Assembly: GCF_003627755.1 (NCBI RefSeq)
Contig: NZ_CP032694.1
Location: 1,355,501 to 1,419,500 of the forward strand
DNA: 64,000 bases
Direction: 5' to 3'
DNA from: Rhizobium jaguaris
GTDB lineage: Bacteria > Pseudomonadota > Alphaproteobacteria > Rhizobiales > Rhizobiaceae
Under the pieces are notes generated by a model. It was not told the origin of the DNA, made no database searches, and saw nothing but the letters and a program-made list of their open reading frames with translations. Of the stretch, positions 8,500 to 17,233 are shown one piece after another (within the stretch, counting starts at the first letter, position 1; every line of letters starts with the position of its first letter). Made by a program: the position numbers and the translations under genes.

Positions 8500-8931
8500 A
8501 TGAAGCTTCGCACCTTTTTCCTGATTGCTCCATCCCTTTTTGCCGCCATCGCCCTTTCCGCCTGCTCGACCACGAGCGGCAAAGGTGGCGTCACCAGCCT
8601 TTTCTCTTCAGGCAAGCCGGCGTCCTCGGCGCGCTATATCGCAGCCCTGGAGGGCGGCATCGTCGGCCGCACGGGTATCAAGCTCAGCGACAACGATAAG
8701 CAAAGGGCGCTGGAGGCGGAATATCGGGCGCTGGAAACCGCACCGCTCGGCCAGCCCGTCGCCTGGACCGGCAAGAACGTCAACGGCGAGGTCGTGGCAG
8801 CAGCACCCTATCAGGTCGGTTCGCAAAATTGCCGCCAGTACGCCCATACGATCACCGTCGACGGCAAGTCGACCCAGGCGAGGGGGGCCGCTTGCCGCAA
8901 CGACGATGGCACATGGACGCCGTTGAATTAA
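8500..8931 (+). CDS. Lipoprotein, 17-kDa surface antigen-like
   Basis: A 143-residue secreted lipoprotein with a signal peptide and lipobox LSAC, lipid-bearing cysteine at 22. The mature part has a low-complexity serine/glycine linker and then a small domain ending QNCRQYAHTITVDGK, RGAACRNDDGTW, which resembles the C-terminal domain of the rickettsial 17-kDa surface antigen family. Two cysteines in that domain are likely to pair. It lies 91 bases after feuQ, in the same direction, and could be in the same regulon. Function is unknown; outer-membrane location is inferred from the lipobox. Confidence 0.7.
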   Translation: MKLRTFFLIAPSLFAAIALSACSTTSGKGGVTSLFSSGKPASSARYIAALEGGIVGRTGIKLSDNDKQRALEAEYRALETAPLGQPVAWTGKNVNGEVVAAAPYQVGSQNCRQYAHTITVDGKSTQARGAACRNDDGTWTPLN

Positions 8932-9030
8932 AATTCGGCGACGCTTGAAATACGCGGCTAAACGCCTCAAATCTTCGTCAATGCGGCTTTGGCGGTTGGA
9001 TTAAGCGCCCCGTTAAAGTATTGGGCGTCT

Positions 9031-10194
9031 ATGCTGTTCTGGATTCTCGTGGCCGTTCTGACGGCGATTGTCGGCGCCGTCCTGCTCTATCCTCTTTTGC
9101 GCGGAGCAAAGGTGGCTGAGGACGGTCGTGCCGGCGAGGCTGCCGTCTATCGCGATCAGCTTCGCGAGCTGGACCGCGATCTGGCGGGTGGCCTGATCTC
9201 TCCGGAAGAGGCCGGCTATGCTCGTGCCGAAATCGGCCGCCGCCTTCTTGCCGTTTCGAATGCCGGGCAAAGTGCCTTGAAACCAAGTGTCGTGAAAATG
9301 CCGGCACGCGGCTACCGCTTCTCGCAGGCTTTCATCATCGTTCTGCTGCCGGTCGTCGGCCTCTGTCTTTATCTTGCCAAGGGTAATCCCGGTCTGCCCT
9401 CCCAGCCACTGGAAGCGCGCCTCGAACATCCCGGCAACGATCTTGCCATCTCGATCGTCAAGGTCGAGCGGCATCTGGCGCAACATCCGGACGACGGCAA
9501 GGGTTGGGCAGTGCTTGCGCCGATCTACTTCAAGACCAACCGTATCGGTGATGCCGAACTTGCCTATCGCAATGTCATCCGCCTGCTCGGTCCCAGCGCC
9601 GAACGGCTCGGCGATCTGGGCGAGGTTCTGGTCATGAAGGCCGACGGTATCGTGACGGCAGAGGCGCGCAGCACATTGCAGCAATCCCTGGCGCTCGATA
9701 CCGATAATCCTCGCGCGCTGTTCTACCTCGCCTTGGCGCTGGAGCAGGATGGCAAGGCTGCAGAAGCCAAGACTGCCTTCGAGGCGCTGGCGAAACAATC
9801 GCCCGCCGATGCGCCTTGGATGGCTGCTGTCAATGACCATATCGCCAAGAACGGCGGCACGGCTGATATGGCCCAAGGTTCGGCAAACACCAATGCGCCT
9901 GGGAATCCGACCGCCGAGCAGGTTGCGGCTGCAAATGCCATGAACAACGGCGACCGTCAGCAGATGATCCGTGGCATGGTCGAGAGCCTGGATGCCAAGC
10001 TCAAAGAAGACCCCAGGAATTTCGAAGGTTGGATGCGGTTGATCCGCTCATACGCCGTGCTGAATGACAAGGACCGTGCGGTGGATGCGCTGAAGCGCGG
10101 CCTGAAGACTTTCCCCGCCGACGGCGGCGAAGGGCAGCAGCTCTTGGCGCTGGCGAAGGAGCTGGGACTGCCGACGGAGGTAACGCAGCAATGA
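9031..10194 (+). CDS. ccmI: CcmI (CycH), cytochrome c maturation chaperone
   Basis: A 387-residue protein with an N-terminal helix ([20 protein letters not shown]), a cytoplasmic loop containing the leucine-zipper-like [17 protein letters not shown], a second helix ([17 protein letters not shown]) and a periplasmic TPR region from about residue 140 to the end. This is the two-helix plus TPR plan of CcmI/CycH, which delivers apocytochrome c to the haem ligation complex. The ATG at 9031 starts directly at the first helix; an upstream frame adds only 14 residues. It overlaps ccmE by 4 bases (ATGA). Confidence 0.92.
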   Translation: MLFWILVAVLTAIVGAVLLYPLLRGAKVAEDGRAGEAAVYRDQLRELDRDLAGGLISPEEAGYARAEIGRRLLAVSNAGQSALKPSVVKMPARGYRFSQAFIIVLLPVVGLCLYLAKGNPGLPSQPLEARLEHPGNDLAISIVKVERHLAQHPDDGKGWAVLAPIYFKTNRIGDAELAYRNVIRLLGPSAERLGDLGEVLVMKADGIVTAEARSTLQQSLALDTDNPRALFYLALALEQDGKAAEAKTAFEALAKQSPADAPWMAAVNDHIAKNGGTADMAQGSANTNAPGNPTAEQVAAANAMNNGDRQQMIRGMVESLDAKLKEDPRNFEGWMRLIRSYAVLNDKDRAVDALKRGLKTFPADGGEGQQLLALAKELGLPTEVTQQ

Positions 10195-10640
10195 CCCGCA
10201 AACAGAAACGTCTGGCTGTCATTGCAGGCGGCATGGGCTTCATCGCCGCCGCTGTGCTGCTCGTTCTCTTCGCTTTCAGCCAGTCTGTGGCCTATTTCTA
10301 CATGCCGGCCGATCTCGCCAAGAGCCCGGTCAGCGCCGGCACGCTGATCCGCCTCGGTGGTCTCGTCGGTGAGGGCAGCTTGGTGCGCGGCCAGGGAACG
10401 CAGGTTCAATTTTCCGTCACCGACGGTACCGATGCGATCAAAGTCAAATATAGTGGCATCCTGCCCGATCTCTTTCGCGAGGGGCAGGGCGTGGTCACCG
10501 AAGGCAGGTTCGAGCAGGGCAGCGACGTCTTCGTTGCCGACAGCGTGCTTGCCAAACATGATGAGCGCTACATGCCGAAGGAAGTCGCCGACAAGCTGAA
10601 GGCGGACGGCGTCTGGAAGGGCGAGGAAGCAGGCCAATGA
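10191..10640 (+). CDS. ccmE: CcmE (CycJ), periplasmic haem chaperone
   Basis: A 149-residue protein with one N-terminal membrane helix (about 10-30) and a periplasmic OB-fold domain. The haem-binding motif is [16 protein letters not shown], with the covalent haem histidine at 123 and tyrosine 127. It carries haem from the CcmC-side machinery to CcmF/CcmH. It is linked to ccmI and to ccmF by ATGA overlaps. Confidence 0.95.
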   Translation: MTRKQKRLAVIAGGMGFIAAAVLLVLFAFSQSVAYFYMPADLAKSPVSAGTLIRLGGLVGEGSLVRGQGTQVQFSVTDGTDAIKVKYSGILPDLFREGQGVVTEGRFEQGSDVFVADSVLAKHDERYMPKEVADKLKADGVWKGEEAGQ

Positions 10641-12625
10641 TCATCGAGCTCGGACACTACGCTCTGGTGCTGGCGCTCGCGACTGCGATCATCGTCTCGA
10701 TCATCCCGGTGATCGGCGCGCGGCGGGGCGAATTGTCTATGATGGACATCGCACCGGTGGGCTCCGTCGTCATGTTCGCATTGGTCGCTTTTTCCTTCGG
10801 CGTTTTGACCTATGCCTATGTCGCCTCCGATTTCTCCGTGCTGAACGTCTGGGAGAATTCTCATTCGTTGATGCCGCTGATCTTCAAGATCTCCGGCGTC
10901 TGGGGCAATCATGAGGGATCGATGATGCTCTGGCTGCTGATCCTGACGCTGTTCAGCGCCATGGTGGCGCTGTTCGGGCGCAATCTGCCGGACACGCTTC
11001 GCGCCAATGTGCTTGCCGTACAGTCCTGCATATCGTCCGCCTTTCTGCTCTTTATTCTCCTGACCTCCAATCCGTTCACCCGTCTCGATCCAGCCCCGGC
11101 GGAGGGTAAAGACCTCAATCCGGTGCTGCAGGATATGGGTCTGGCGATCCATCCGCCGCTGCTTTATCTCGGTTATGTCGGCTTCTCCGTCTGCTTCTCC
11201 TTTGCCATCGCCGCCTTGCTCGAAGGTCGCATCGACGCCGCCTGGGCGCGCTGGGTTCGTCCCTGGACGCTCGCGGCCTGGACCTTCCTGACGCTCGGCA
11301 TCGCCATGGGTTCCTATTGGGCCTATTACGAGCTCGGCTGGGGCGGCTGGTGGTTCTGGGATCCGGTGGAGAACGCCTCCTTCATGCCCTGGCTCGCCGG
11401 CACGGCACTCCTCCATTCCGCCCTGGTCATGGAGAAGCGCGATGCGCTGAAGATCTGGACGGTTCTCTTGGCGATTCTGACCTTCTCGCTGTCGCTGCTC
11501 GGCACCTTCCTGGTGCGCTCCGGCGTGCTGACCTCGGTGCATTCCTTCGCCAGCGATCCGACGCGCGGCATCTTCATCCTTTGCATCCTCTTCGTCTTCA
11601 TAGGCGGCGCCCTGGCGCTCTTTGCCTTCCGCGCACCACGGCTTGTTGCCGGCGGCCTGTTCGCCCCGATCTCGCGCGAGGGATCGCTGGTGCTGAACAA
11701 CCTCATCCTCACGGTCGCCTGCGGCACGGTCCTGACCGGCACGCTCTATCCGCTGGCACTCGAGACGTTGACCGGCGACAAGATTTCGGTCGGCCCGCCC
11801 TTCTTCAACATGACCTTCGGTCTGCTGATGACGCCGATCCTGATCGCGGTCCCCTTCGGGCCGCTGCTTGCCTGGAAGCGCGGCGATCTCCTCGGCGTGC
11901 TGCAGCGGCTCTATGTTGCCGCCGGCCTTGCCTTGATCGCCGGTCTGGTCTTGTTCTATGTCCGCCATGGCGGGCCGGTGCTTGCCGTTTTCGGCTTGGC
12001 CGCTGGCTTCTTCCTGGTCTTCGGTGCGGTCGCCGATCTCTGGTATCGCGCTGGCATCGGCAAGGTAGCGGGCAATGTCGCGTGGCGGCGGCTGATCGGC
12101 CTCCCGCGCTCGGCGTTCGGCACGGCGCTTGCCCATGCCGGGCTCGGCATCACCGTGCTCGGCATTGTCGCGGTCACGACATTCCAGACCGAAAACATCA
12201 CCGAAATGAAGCCGAGCGGCACCGCCGAGCTCGGCGGCTATACGCTGCGCTTCGAAGGCATTCAGCCGGGTGTGGGCCCGAATTACACTGAGGATCGCGC
12301 CAGCTTCTCGGTTAGTCACGGGGGCGCCCCCGTCGCCAGCGTTTCGTCTGCGAAGCGCGTCTTTACCGCCAGCCGCATGGCTACGACCGAAGCCGGCATT
12401 CTGACCCTGGGCCTGAGCCAACTTTACGTCTCGCTCGGCGATCCCACCAATGATGGCGGCATGGTTGTGCGCATCTGGTGGAAGCCTTTCATCATCTGCA
12501 TCTGGGGCGGCGCCATCATCATGGCGCTGGGCGGCTTCGTCTCGCTCAGCGACCGTCGCCTGCGCGTCGGCGCGCCGAGCCGCAAGGCAAAGCCGGCCCG
12601 CCCAGTCATGGAGCCGGCGGAATGA
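10637..12625 (+). CDS. ccmF: CcmF (CycK), haem lyase subunit
   Basis: A 662-residue polytopic membrane protein with the tryptophan-rich periplasmic haem-handling motif [18 protein letters not shown], conserved histidines such as [15 protein letters not shown], and about 14-15 hydrophobic helices. With CcmH and CcmI it attaches haem to CXXCH motifs in apocytochromes. Length is normal. ATGA overlaps at both ends bind it into the ccmI-E-F-H operon. Confidence 0.95.
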   Translation: MIIELGHYALVLALATAIIVSIIPVIGARRGELSMMDIAPVGSVVMFALVAFSFGVLTYAYVASDFSVLNVWENSHSLMPLIFKISGVWGNHEGSMMLWLLILTLFSAMVALFGRNLPDTLRANVLAVQSCISSAFLLFILLTSNPFTRLDPAPAEGKDLNPVLQDMGLAIHPPLLYLGYVGFSVCFSFAIAALLEGRIDAAWARWVRPWTLAAWTFLTLGIAMGSYWAYYELGWGGWWFWDPVENASFMPWLAGTALLHSALVMEKRDALKIWTVLLAILTFSLSLLGTFLVRSGVLTSVHSFASDPTRGIFILCILFVFIGGALALFAFRAPRLVAGGLFAPISREGSLVLNNLILTVACGTVLTGTLYPLALETLTGDKISVGPPFFNMTFGLLMTPILIAVPFGPLLAWKRGDLLGVLQRLYVAAGLALIAGLVLFYVRHGGPVLAVFGLAAGFFLVFGAVADLWYRAGIGKVAGNVAWRRLIGLPRSAFGTALAHAGLGITVLGIVAVTTFQTENITEMKPSGTAELGGYTLRFEGIQPGVGPNYTEDRASFSVSHGGAPVASVSSAKRVFTASRMATTEAGILTLGLSQLYVSLGDPTNDGGMVVRIWWKPFIICIWGGAIIMALGGFVSLSDRRLRVGAPSRKAKPARPVMEPAE

Positions 12626-13076
12626 TCCGACGATTGTTCCTAGCCCTGGCGCTGCTCTTCGTTGCCGCCCCGCCTTCGCCGTCAATCCCGACGAAGTGGT
12701 GCCCGACAAGGTCCTCGAAGCGCGCGCAAGGTCGATCTCGGCTGAGCTGCGCTGCATGGTCTGCCAGAACCAGTCGATCGACGATTCCAATGCCGATCTT
12801 GCCCGCGATCTGCGCCTTTTGGTGCGCAAGCGCCTCGTCAACGGCGATACCGACCAGCAGGTGCTCGACTATATCGTTTCCCGCTACGGCGAGTTCGTGC
12901 TGTTGAAGCCGCGCCTTAGTGAAAAAACGATGCTGCTCTGGGGCGCACCGGCCGCGCTCTTCGTTCTCGGCGGGCTCGCTCTTGTCGTCTATGCCCGCCG
13001 CCGCGCGGGCAAACCGACGGGTACGCCGTTGACGGCGGAGGAAGAAGCACGTCTCAACGAGATACTCGGCAAGTGA
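12622..13076 (+). CDS. ccmH: CcmH (CycL), apocytochrome thioreductase, with an apparent frameshift
   Basis: The gene begins [17 protein letters not shown] with an ATGA overlap on ccmF. The rest of CcmH ([18 protein letters not shown], then the LRCMVCQNQ redox motif, then a C-terminal membrane helix [21 protein letters not shown] in part) lies in a different frame. One extra base near 12665-12675 (for example GG for G in CCGCC) would give one continuous protein of about 151 residues with a normal signal peptide ending AFA. As written the signal peptide is cut from the enzyme. Because the genes around it are intact and cytochrome c maturation is rarely lost, a sequencing error is more likely than a true null allele. 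Confidence 0.85.
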
Positions 13077-13252
13077 TGTTGCGCGAGAAATTGTCTTTAT
13101 CCGATCGAAAACATTATTTCGCTACATTACGGATTTTTCATCGGTCGGACAGTTCGCTGTAAGGTCGGAAGTCCTATATCTTTCCATAACCCATCATCGC
13201 CGGTTTCCCGGCAGAAGAAAAATCGGACGAGAGAAGAGAAGGTAACTCGCAT

Positions 13253-14812
13253 ATGTTCAAGAATATCAAGGACGTTTTGTCCCATAGCACCGCTATGAAA
13301 GCTTCTGTCGTCGCCGGCCTCGCTGTCGCTGCCCTCGCCACTGGTGTTCCGGCTCAGATCAGCCGTTCCTATGCCGATGCCGTCAACGTACAGGCTCCGC
13401 AGGTTCCGAGCTTCGCCAATGTCGTCGACGCGGTGTCTCCGGCAGTCGTTTCCGTTCGCGTCGAATCGCGTGTCAATCCGGTCGCCGATGAAGACGATTC
13501 CTTCGGTCTCGGTCGCGGTTTCGACGAACTGCCGGACGATCATCCGCTGAAGAAGTTCTTCAAGCAGTTTGAACAGCAGCAGGGCCATAACCAGCAGCAA
13601 GGCCAGAACCAGCAAAAGGGTCAGCAGGATGGCAAGGGTCGTCTGCGCCCGGTTGCCCAGGGCTCCGGCTTCTTCATTTCCGAAGACGGTTATCTCGTCA
13701 CCAACAACCACGTTGTTTCCGACGGTGCGGCCTTCGTCGTCGTCCTCAATGACGGCACCGAACTCGATGCCAAGCTGATCGGGAAGGACCCGCGCACCGA
13801 CCTCGCCGTGCTGAAGGTCGATGGCAAGGGCAAGAAGTTCACCTATGTCAACTGGGCCGATGACAACAAGGTTCGCGTTGGCGACTGGGTCGTTGCCGTC
13901 GGCAATCCTTTCGGCCTCGGCGGCACGGTCACCGCCGGCATCGTCTCGGCTCGTGGCCGCGATATCGGCTCCGGCCCCTATGACGACTTCATCCAGGTGG
14001 ACGCAGCCGTGAACCGTGGTAACTCGGGCGGCCCGACCTTCAACCTCAACGGCCAGGTCGTCGGCATCAATACCGCCATCTTCTCTCCGTCGGGCGGCAG
14101 CGTAGGCATTGCCTTTGCAATCCCCGCCGATACCGCCAAGAATGTCGTTGCCACGCTGATAAAGAGCGGCACCGTGTCGCGCGGCTGGCTCGGCGTGCAG
14201 ATCCAGCCGGTGACCAAGGATATCGCCGAATCCCTCGGCCTGTCCGAGCCGAATGGCGCGCTCGTCGTATCCCCGCAGGACGGTTCTCCGGGCCAGAAGG
14301 CCGGCATCAAGAACGGTGACGTCGTAACCGCCGTCAATGGCGACCCGGTCAAGGACCCGCGCGATCTCGCTCGCCGTATCGGCGCGATGCAGCCGGGTTC
14401 CAAGGTCGATGTCTCGCTGTGGCGTGACGGCAAGGCTCAGTCGGTCACCGTCGAACTCGGCACCCTGCCGGCCGATCAGAATCAGGCTTCGAACGACGAC
14501 AATTCGCAGCCCGCCCAGCCGCCGCAGCCGTCCTCGGAAAAGGCGCTTGCCGATCTCGGCCTCACCGTCGGTCCGTCGGATGACGGCAAGGGTGTCGCGA
14601 TCACGGCGGTCGATCCGGACTCCGACGCTGCCGACAAGGGCGTGAAGGAAGGCGAGAAGATCACCTCGGTCAACAATCAGCAGGTCTCCAACGCCGGCGA
14701 CATCGCCAAGGTTATCGACGAGGCAAAGAAGGGCGGCCGCACCCGCGCGCTGTTCCAGATCCAGTCCACCGACGGCAGCCGCTTCGTCGCTCTGCCGATC
14801 ACCAACGGCTGA
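13253..14812 (+). CDS. degP: DegP/HtrA-type periplasmic serine protease (Do family)
   Basis: A 519-residue secreted protease-chaperone. It has an N-terminal signal (VVAGLAVAALATGVPA), a glutamine-rich linker (about 105-126) and a trypsin-like domain with catalytic H153 (NNHVV), D183 (RTDLAVL) and S258 (RGNSGGP). Two PDZ domains follow (about 295-400 and 430-515). It degrades or refolds misfolded envelope proteins. The 176-base gap upstream suggests its own promoter; it directly follows the ccm operon as in other Rhizobiaceae. Confidence 0.93.
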   Translation: MFKNIKDVLSHSTAMKASVVAGLAVAALATGVPAQISRSYADAVNVQAPQVPSFANVVDAVSPAVVSVRVESRVNPVADEDDSFGLGRGFDELPDDHPLKKFFKQFEQQQGHNQQQGQNQQKGQQDGKGRLRPVAQGSGFFISEDGYLVTNNHVVSDGAAFVVVLNDGTELDAKLIGKDPRTDLAVLKVDGKGKKFTYVNWADDNKVRVGDWVVAVGNPFGLGGTVTAGIVSARGRDIGSGPYDDFIQVDAAVNRGNSGGPTFNLNGQVVGINTAIFSPSGGSVGIAFAIPADTAKNVVATLIKSGTVSRGWLGVQIQPVTKDIAESLGLSEPNGALVVSPQDGSPGQKAGIKNGDVVTAVNGDPVKDPRDLARRIGAMQPGSKVDVSLWRDGKAQSVTVELGTLPADQNQASNDDNSQPAQPPQPSSEKALADLGLTVGPSDDGKGVAITAVDPDSDAADKGVKEGEKITSVNNQQVSNAGDIAKVIDEAKKGGRTRALFQIQSTDGSRFVALPITNG

Positions 14813-14838
14813 TTTTTTCGGCCAATTGAAGTGAATTG

Positions 14839-14873
14839 GGAGCCGCGCAGGCCACGGCTTGCGCGGCTCCTTT
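14839..14873 (+). terminator. Rho-independent terminator after degP
   Basis: GGAGCCGCGCA (14839-14849) pairs perfectly with TGCGCGGCTCC (14860-14870) over a 10-base loop, followed by TTT. It lies 27 bases past the degP stop codon. Confidence 0.8.
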
Positions 14874-15001
14874 GCATCCACGTGACTCTATCGACAAATG
14901 GCTTCCAGGGCAGATAGAAGATGACAACCGCTGGCCAACATGCTGTGAACTCCTCCGATTCTGGTTGTGCTGAGGCATCGCCGACAGGTAATGTCGCTCA
15001 C

Positions 15002-15679
15002 ATGAAGATTTTGATTATCGAAGACGATCTCGAAGCCGCTGCCTATCTCACCAAGGCGTTTCGCGAGGCCGGCATTGTTGCCGATCATGCGAGCGACGGT
15101 GAGAGCGGCCTCTTCATGGCGACCGAGAATGTCTACGACGTCGCCATCATCGACCGCATGTTGCCGCGCCGCGATGGTCTTTCCGTCATCAGCGAGTTGC
15201 GCCGCAAGGGCGTGCATACGCCGGTTCTCATTCTCTCCGCCCTCGGTCAGGTCGACGATCGCGTCACCGGCCTTCGCGCCGGCGGCGACGACTACCTGCC
15301 GAAGCCCTATGCGTTCAGCGAATTGCTCGCACGCGTCGAAGTTCTCGGTCGCCGCAAGGGCACGCCGGAACAGGATGTGCTCTACCGTGTCGGCGATCTC
15401 GAGCTCGATCGGCTCTCGCACGAAGTTCGCCGCGGCGGCAAGGAAATCCTTTTGCAACCGCGCGAGTTCCGCCTGCTGGAATATCTGATGAAGAATGCAG
15501 GCCAGGTGGTAACGCGCACCATGCTTCTCGAAAACGTCTGGGATTACCATTTCGATCCGCAGACGAACGTTATCGACGTCCACGTCTCGCGCCTGCGTTC
15601 GAAGATCGAAAAAGACTTCAGCCAGCCGCTGTTGAAGACGATTCGTGGCGCCGGCTACATGATCAAGGACGAGGGATGA
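15002..15679 (+). CDS. OmpR-family response regulator
   Basis: A 225-residue regulator with receiver domain (D8/D9, phospho-acceptor D51 in IIDRMLPRRDG, K101 in DDYLPKPY) and a C-terminal winged helix (QPREFRLLEYLMKNAGQVVTR, NVIDVHVSRLRSKIE, TIRGAGYMI). The ATG directly before KILIIEDD is chosen; a longer frame from 14921 adds 27 residues not seen in the family. It overlaps the kinase gene by ATGA. Its place between degP and glnE is typical of Rhizobiaceae; the signal it answers is not known to me. Confidence 0.88.
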   Translation: MKILIIEDDLEAAAYLTKAFREAGIVADHASDGESGLFMATENVYDVAIIDRMLPRRDGLSVISELRRKGVHTPVLILSALGQVDDRVTGLRAGGDDYLPKPYAFSELLARVEVLGRRKGTPEQDVLYRVGDLELDRLSHEVRRGGKEILLQPREFRLLEYLMKNAGQVVTRTMLLENVWDYHFDPQTNVIDVHVSRLRSKIEKDFSQPLLKTIRGAGYMIKDEG

Positions 15680-17085
15680 GCCGCTTTCGCGTTCTCTTCA
15701 AGTCCACCGCAGTCCGCCTGTCCGCCCTTTATATCCTTCTTTTTGCGCTCTGCGCTGCGACACTCGTCTTCTACGTATCGGCCATGTCGGAGCGGTTGCT
15801 GACCGGGCAGATCCGCGATGCCGTGCAGCAGGAGGTCAATCAGGTCAAGCGCGCTTACGACGTCGGCGGCTTGAACCTGCTGCTGCGCACGATGGAGCGC
15901 CGCGCCCGCCAGCCCGGCGCCAACCTCTATGTCATCGCCAGCCCCTCCGGCGATATTCTTGCCGGCAACGTGGCTTCGGTGCAGCCCGGCGTCCTCGGCG
16001 AAGCCGGCTGGACGGAATTGCCCTTCGTCTATGAGCGCTATACGGACTCAGGCACCACCGACCCCGAACGGCGGCATCTGGCGATCGCCAATATTTTCCT
16101 CCTCGACAATGGCCTGCGTATCCTGATCGGCCGCGACCTTGGCGAGCCGGAGCGTTTCCGCGTGCTGGTGCGCCAAGCCTTGATGCTGGCTCTGGCGATC
16201 ATGGGGCTCGGCGCCCTCGTCATCTGGTTCGGTATCGGCCGCAACGCGCTGAAGCGCATCGACCGCATGACCGATGCGAGCCGCAAGATCATGGCCGGCG
16301 ATCTGTCGCAGCGCCTGCCGGTCGGAGGCTCCGGCGACGAATTCGATCGCATGTCGACATCGCTGAACGCCATGCTGGAGCGCATCGAGAAATTGAACGA
16401 AGGCTTGCGGCAGGTCTCCGACAACATCGCGCACGACTTGAAGACGCCGCTGACGCGACTGCGCAACAAGGCGGCTGATGCGCTCGACAATGCCAACAGC
16501 GAAGGCCGGCGCGTCGCGCTGGAAGGTATTATCGGCGAATCCGACCAGCTGATCCGCACTTTTAACGCGCTGCTGATGATCTCCCGCGTCGAGGCCGGTT
16601 CCGTCGCCGCCGAGATGACCGGCGTCGATCTCTCCTCCATCGTCGCGGATACGGCCGAGCTCTATGAACCGGTTGCTGAAGAGGCGGGTCTGACGTTGAC
16701 GACCGATATAGAGCCCGATGTCGAGGTGCAGGGCAATCGCGAACTGATCGGCCAGGCGATTTTCAATCTGATCGACAATGCCGTCAAATATGCGTCCGGC
16801 TGTCCTGGCAAGCAGACGGTCGTGCTGAAACTGTCCCGTGCGTCCAACGCCGTGAACCTCGCGGTCTCGGATCATGGTCCGGGCATCCCTGCGCACCAGC
16901 GCACGGAGGTGGTCAAACGCTTCTTCCGTCTGGACGAGAGCCGCTCCAAACCGGGCACCGGCCTTGGTCTTGCCCTGGTGGAAGCGATCATGGAATTGCA
17001 TGGCGGCCGGCTGGAACTTTGCGACACCGACCCGGCCAGCCTCGATACTCGCGGCTTGACCGTGACCATGATCTTCCCCACGTAG
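15676..17085 (+). CDS. Sensor histidine kinase, partner of the preceding regulator
   Basis: A 469-residue membrane kinase with two helices (about 10-33 and 165-188) flanking a periplasmic loop, a HAMP domain (RIDRMTDASRKIMAGDLSQR), the histidine box DNIAHDLKTPLTRLR and the ATPase domain (NLIDNAVKYA, SDHGPGIP, GTGLGLALVEAI). It belongs to the group that includes QseC/CusS-like kinases. Translational coupling with the regulator identifies it as its partner. Confidence 0.88.
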   Translation: MSRFRVLFKSTAVRLSALYILLFALCAATLVFYVSAMSERLLTGQIRDAVQQEVNQVKRAYDVGGLNLLLRTMERRARQPGANLYVIASPSGDILAGNVASVQPGVLGEAGWTELPFVYERYTDSGTTDPERRHLAIANIFLLDNGLRILIGRDLGEPERFRVLVRQALMLALAIMGLGALVIWFGIGRNALKRIDRMTDASRKIMAGDLSQRLPVGGSGDEFDRMSTSLNAMLERIEKLNEGLRQVSDNIAHDLKTPLTRLRNKAADALDNANSEGRRVALEGIIGESDQLIRTFNALLMISRVEAGSVAAEMTGVDLSSIVADTAELYEPVAEEAGLTLTTDIEPDVEVQGNRELIGQAIFNLIDNAVKYASGCPGKQTVVLKLSRASNAVNLAVSDHGPGIPAHQRTEVVKRFFRLDESRSKPGTGLGLALVEAIMELHGGRLELCDTDPASLDTRGLTVTMIFPT

Positions 17086-17233
17086 AAACAATAGACTAAT
17101 CCTGCTCTATCGGATTGCCCCGTACATCATCTCTAATTCGACTTCCGATTTTAGTGATTGCGCACCGATTCAAGACGTTACTGCATCTTTTGCCCGTCCG
17201 ATCGGACGCGCGGCGCAGGTGGGAGAGAACTGC

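Noticed and set aside
10568..12841. Very long minus-strand open frame of 757 codons
   Set aside because: It is the reverse of ccmF/ccmH, rich in arginine, glutamate, glutamine and histidine, with no domain; a codon-bias shadow of GC-rich genes.
13127..14881. 584-codon minus-strand open frame
   Set aside because: Antisense shadow of degP; composition and lack of domains argue against a gene.
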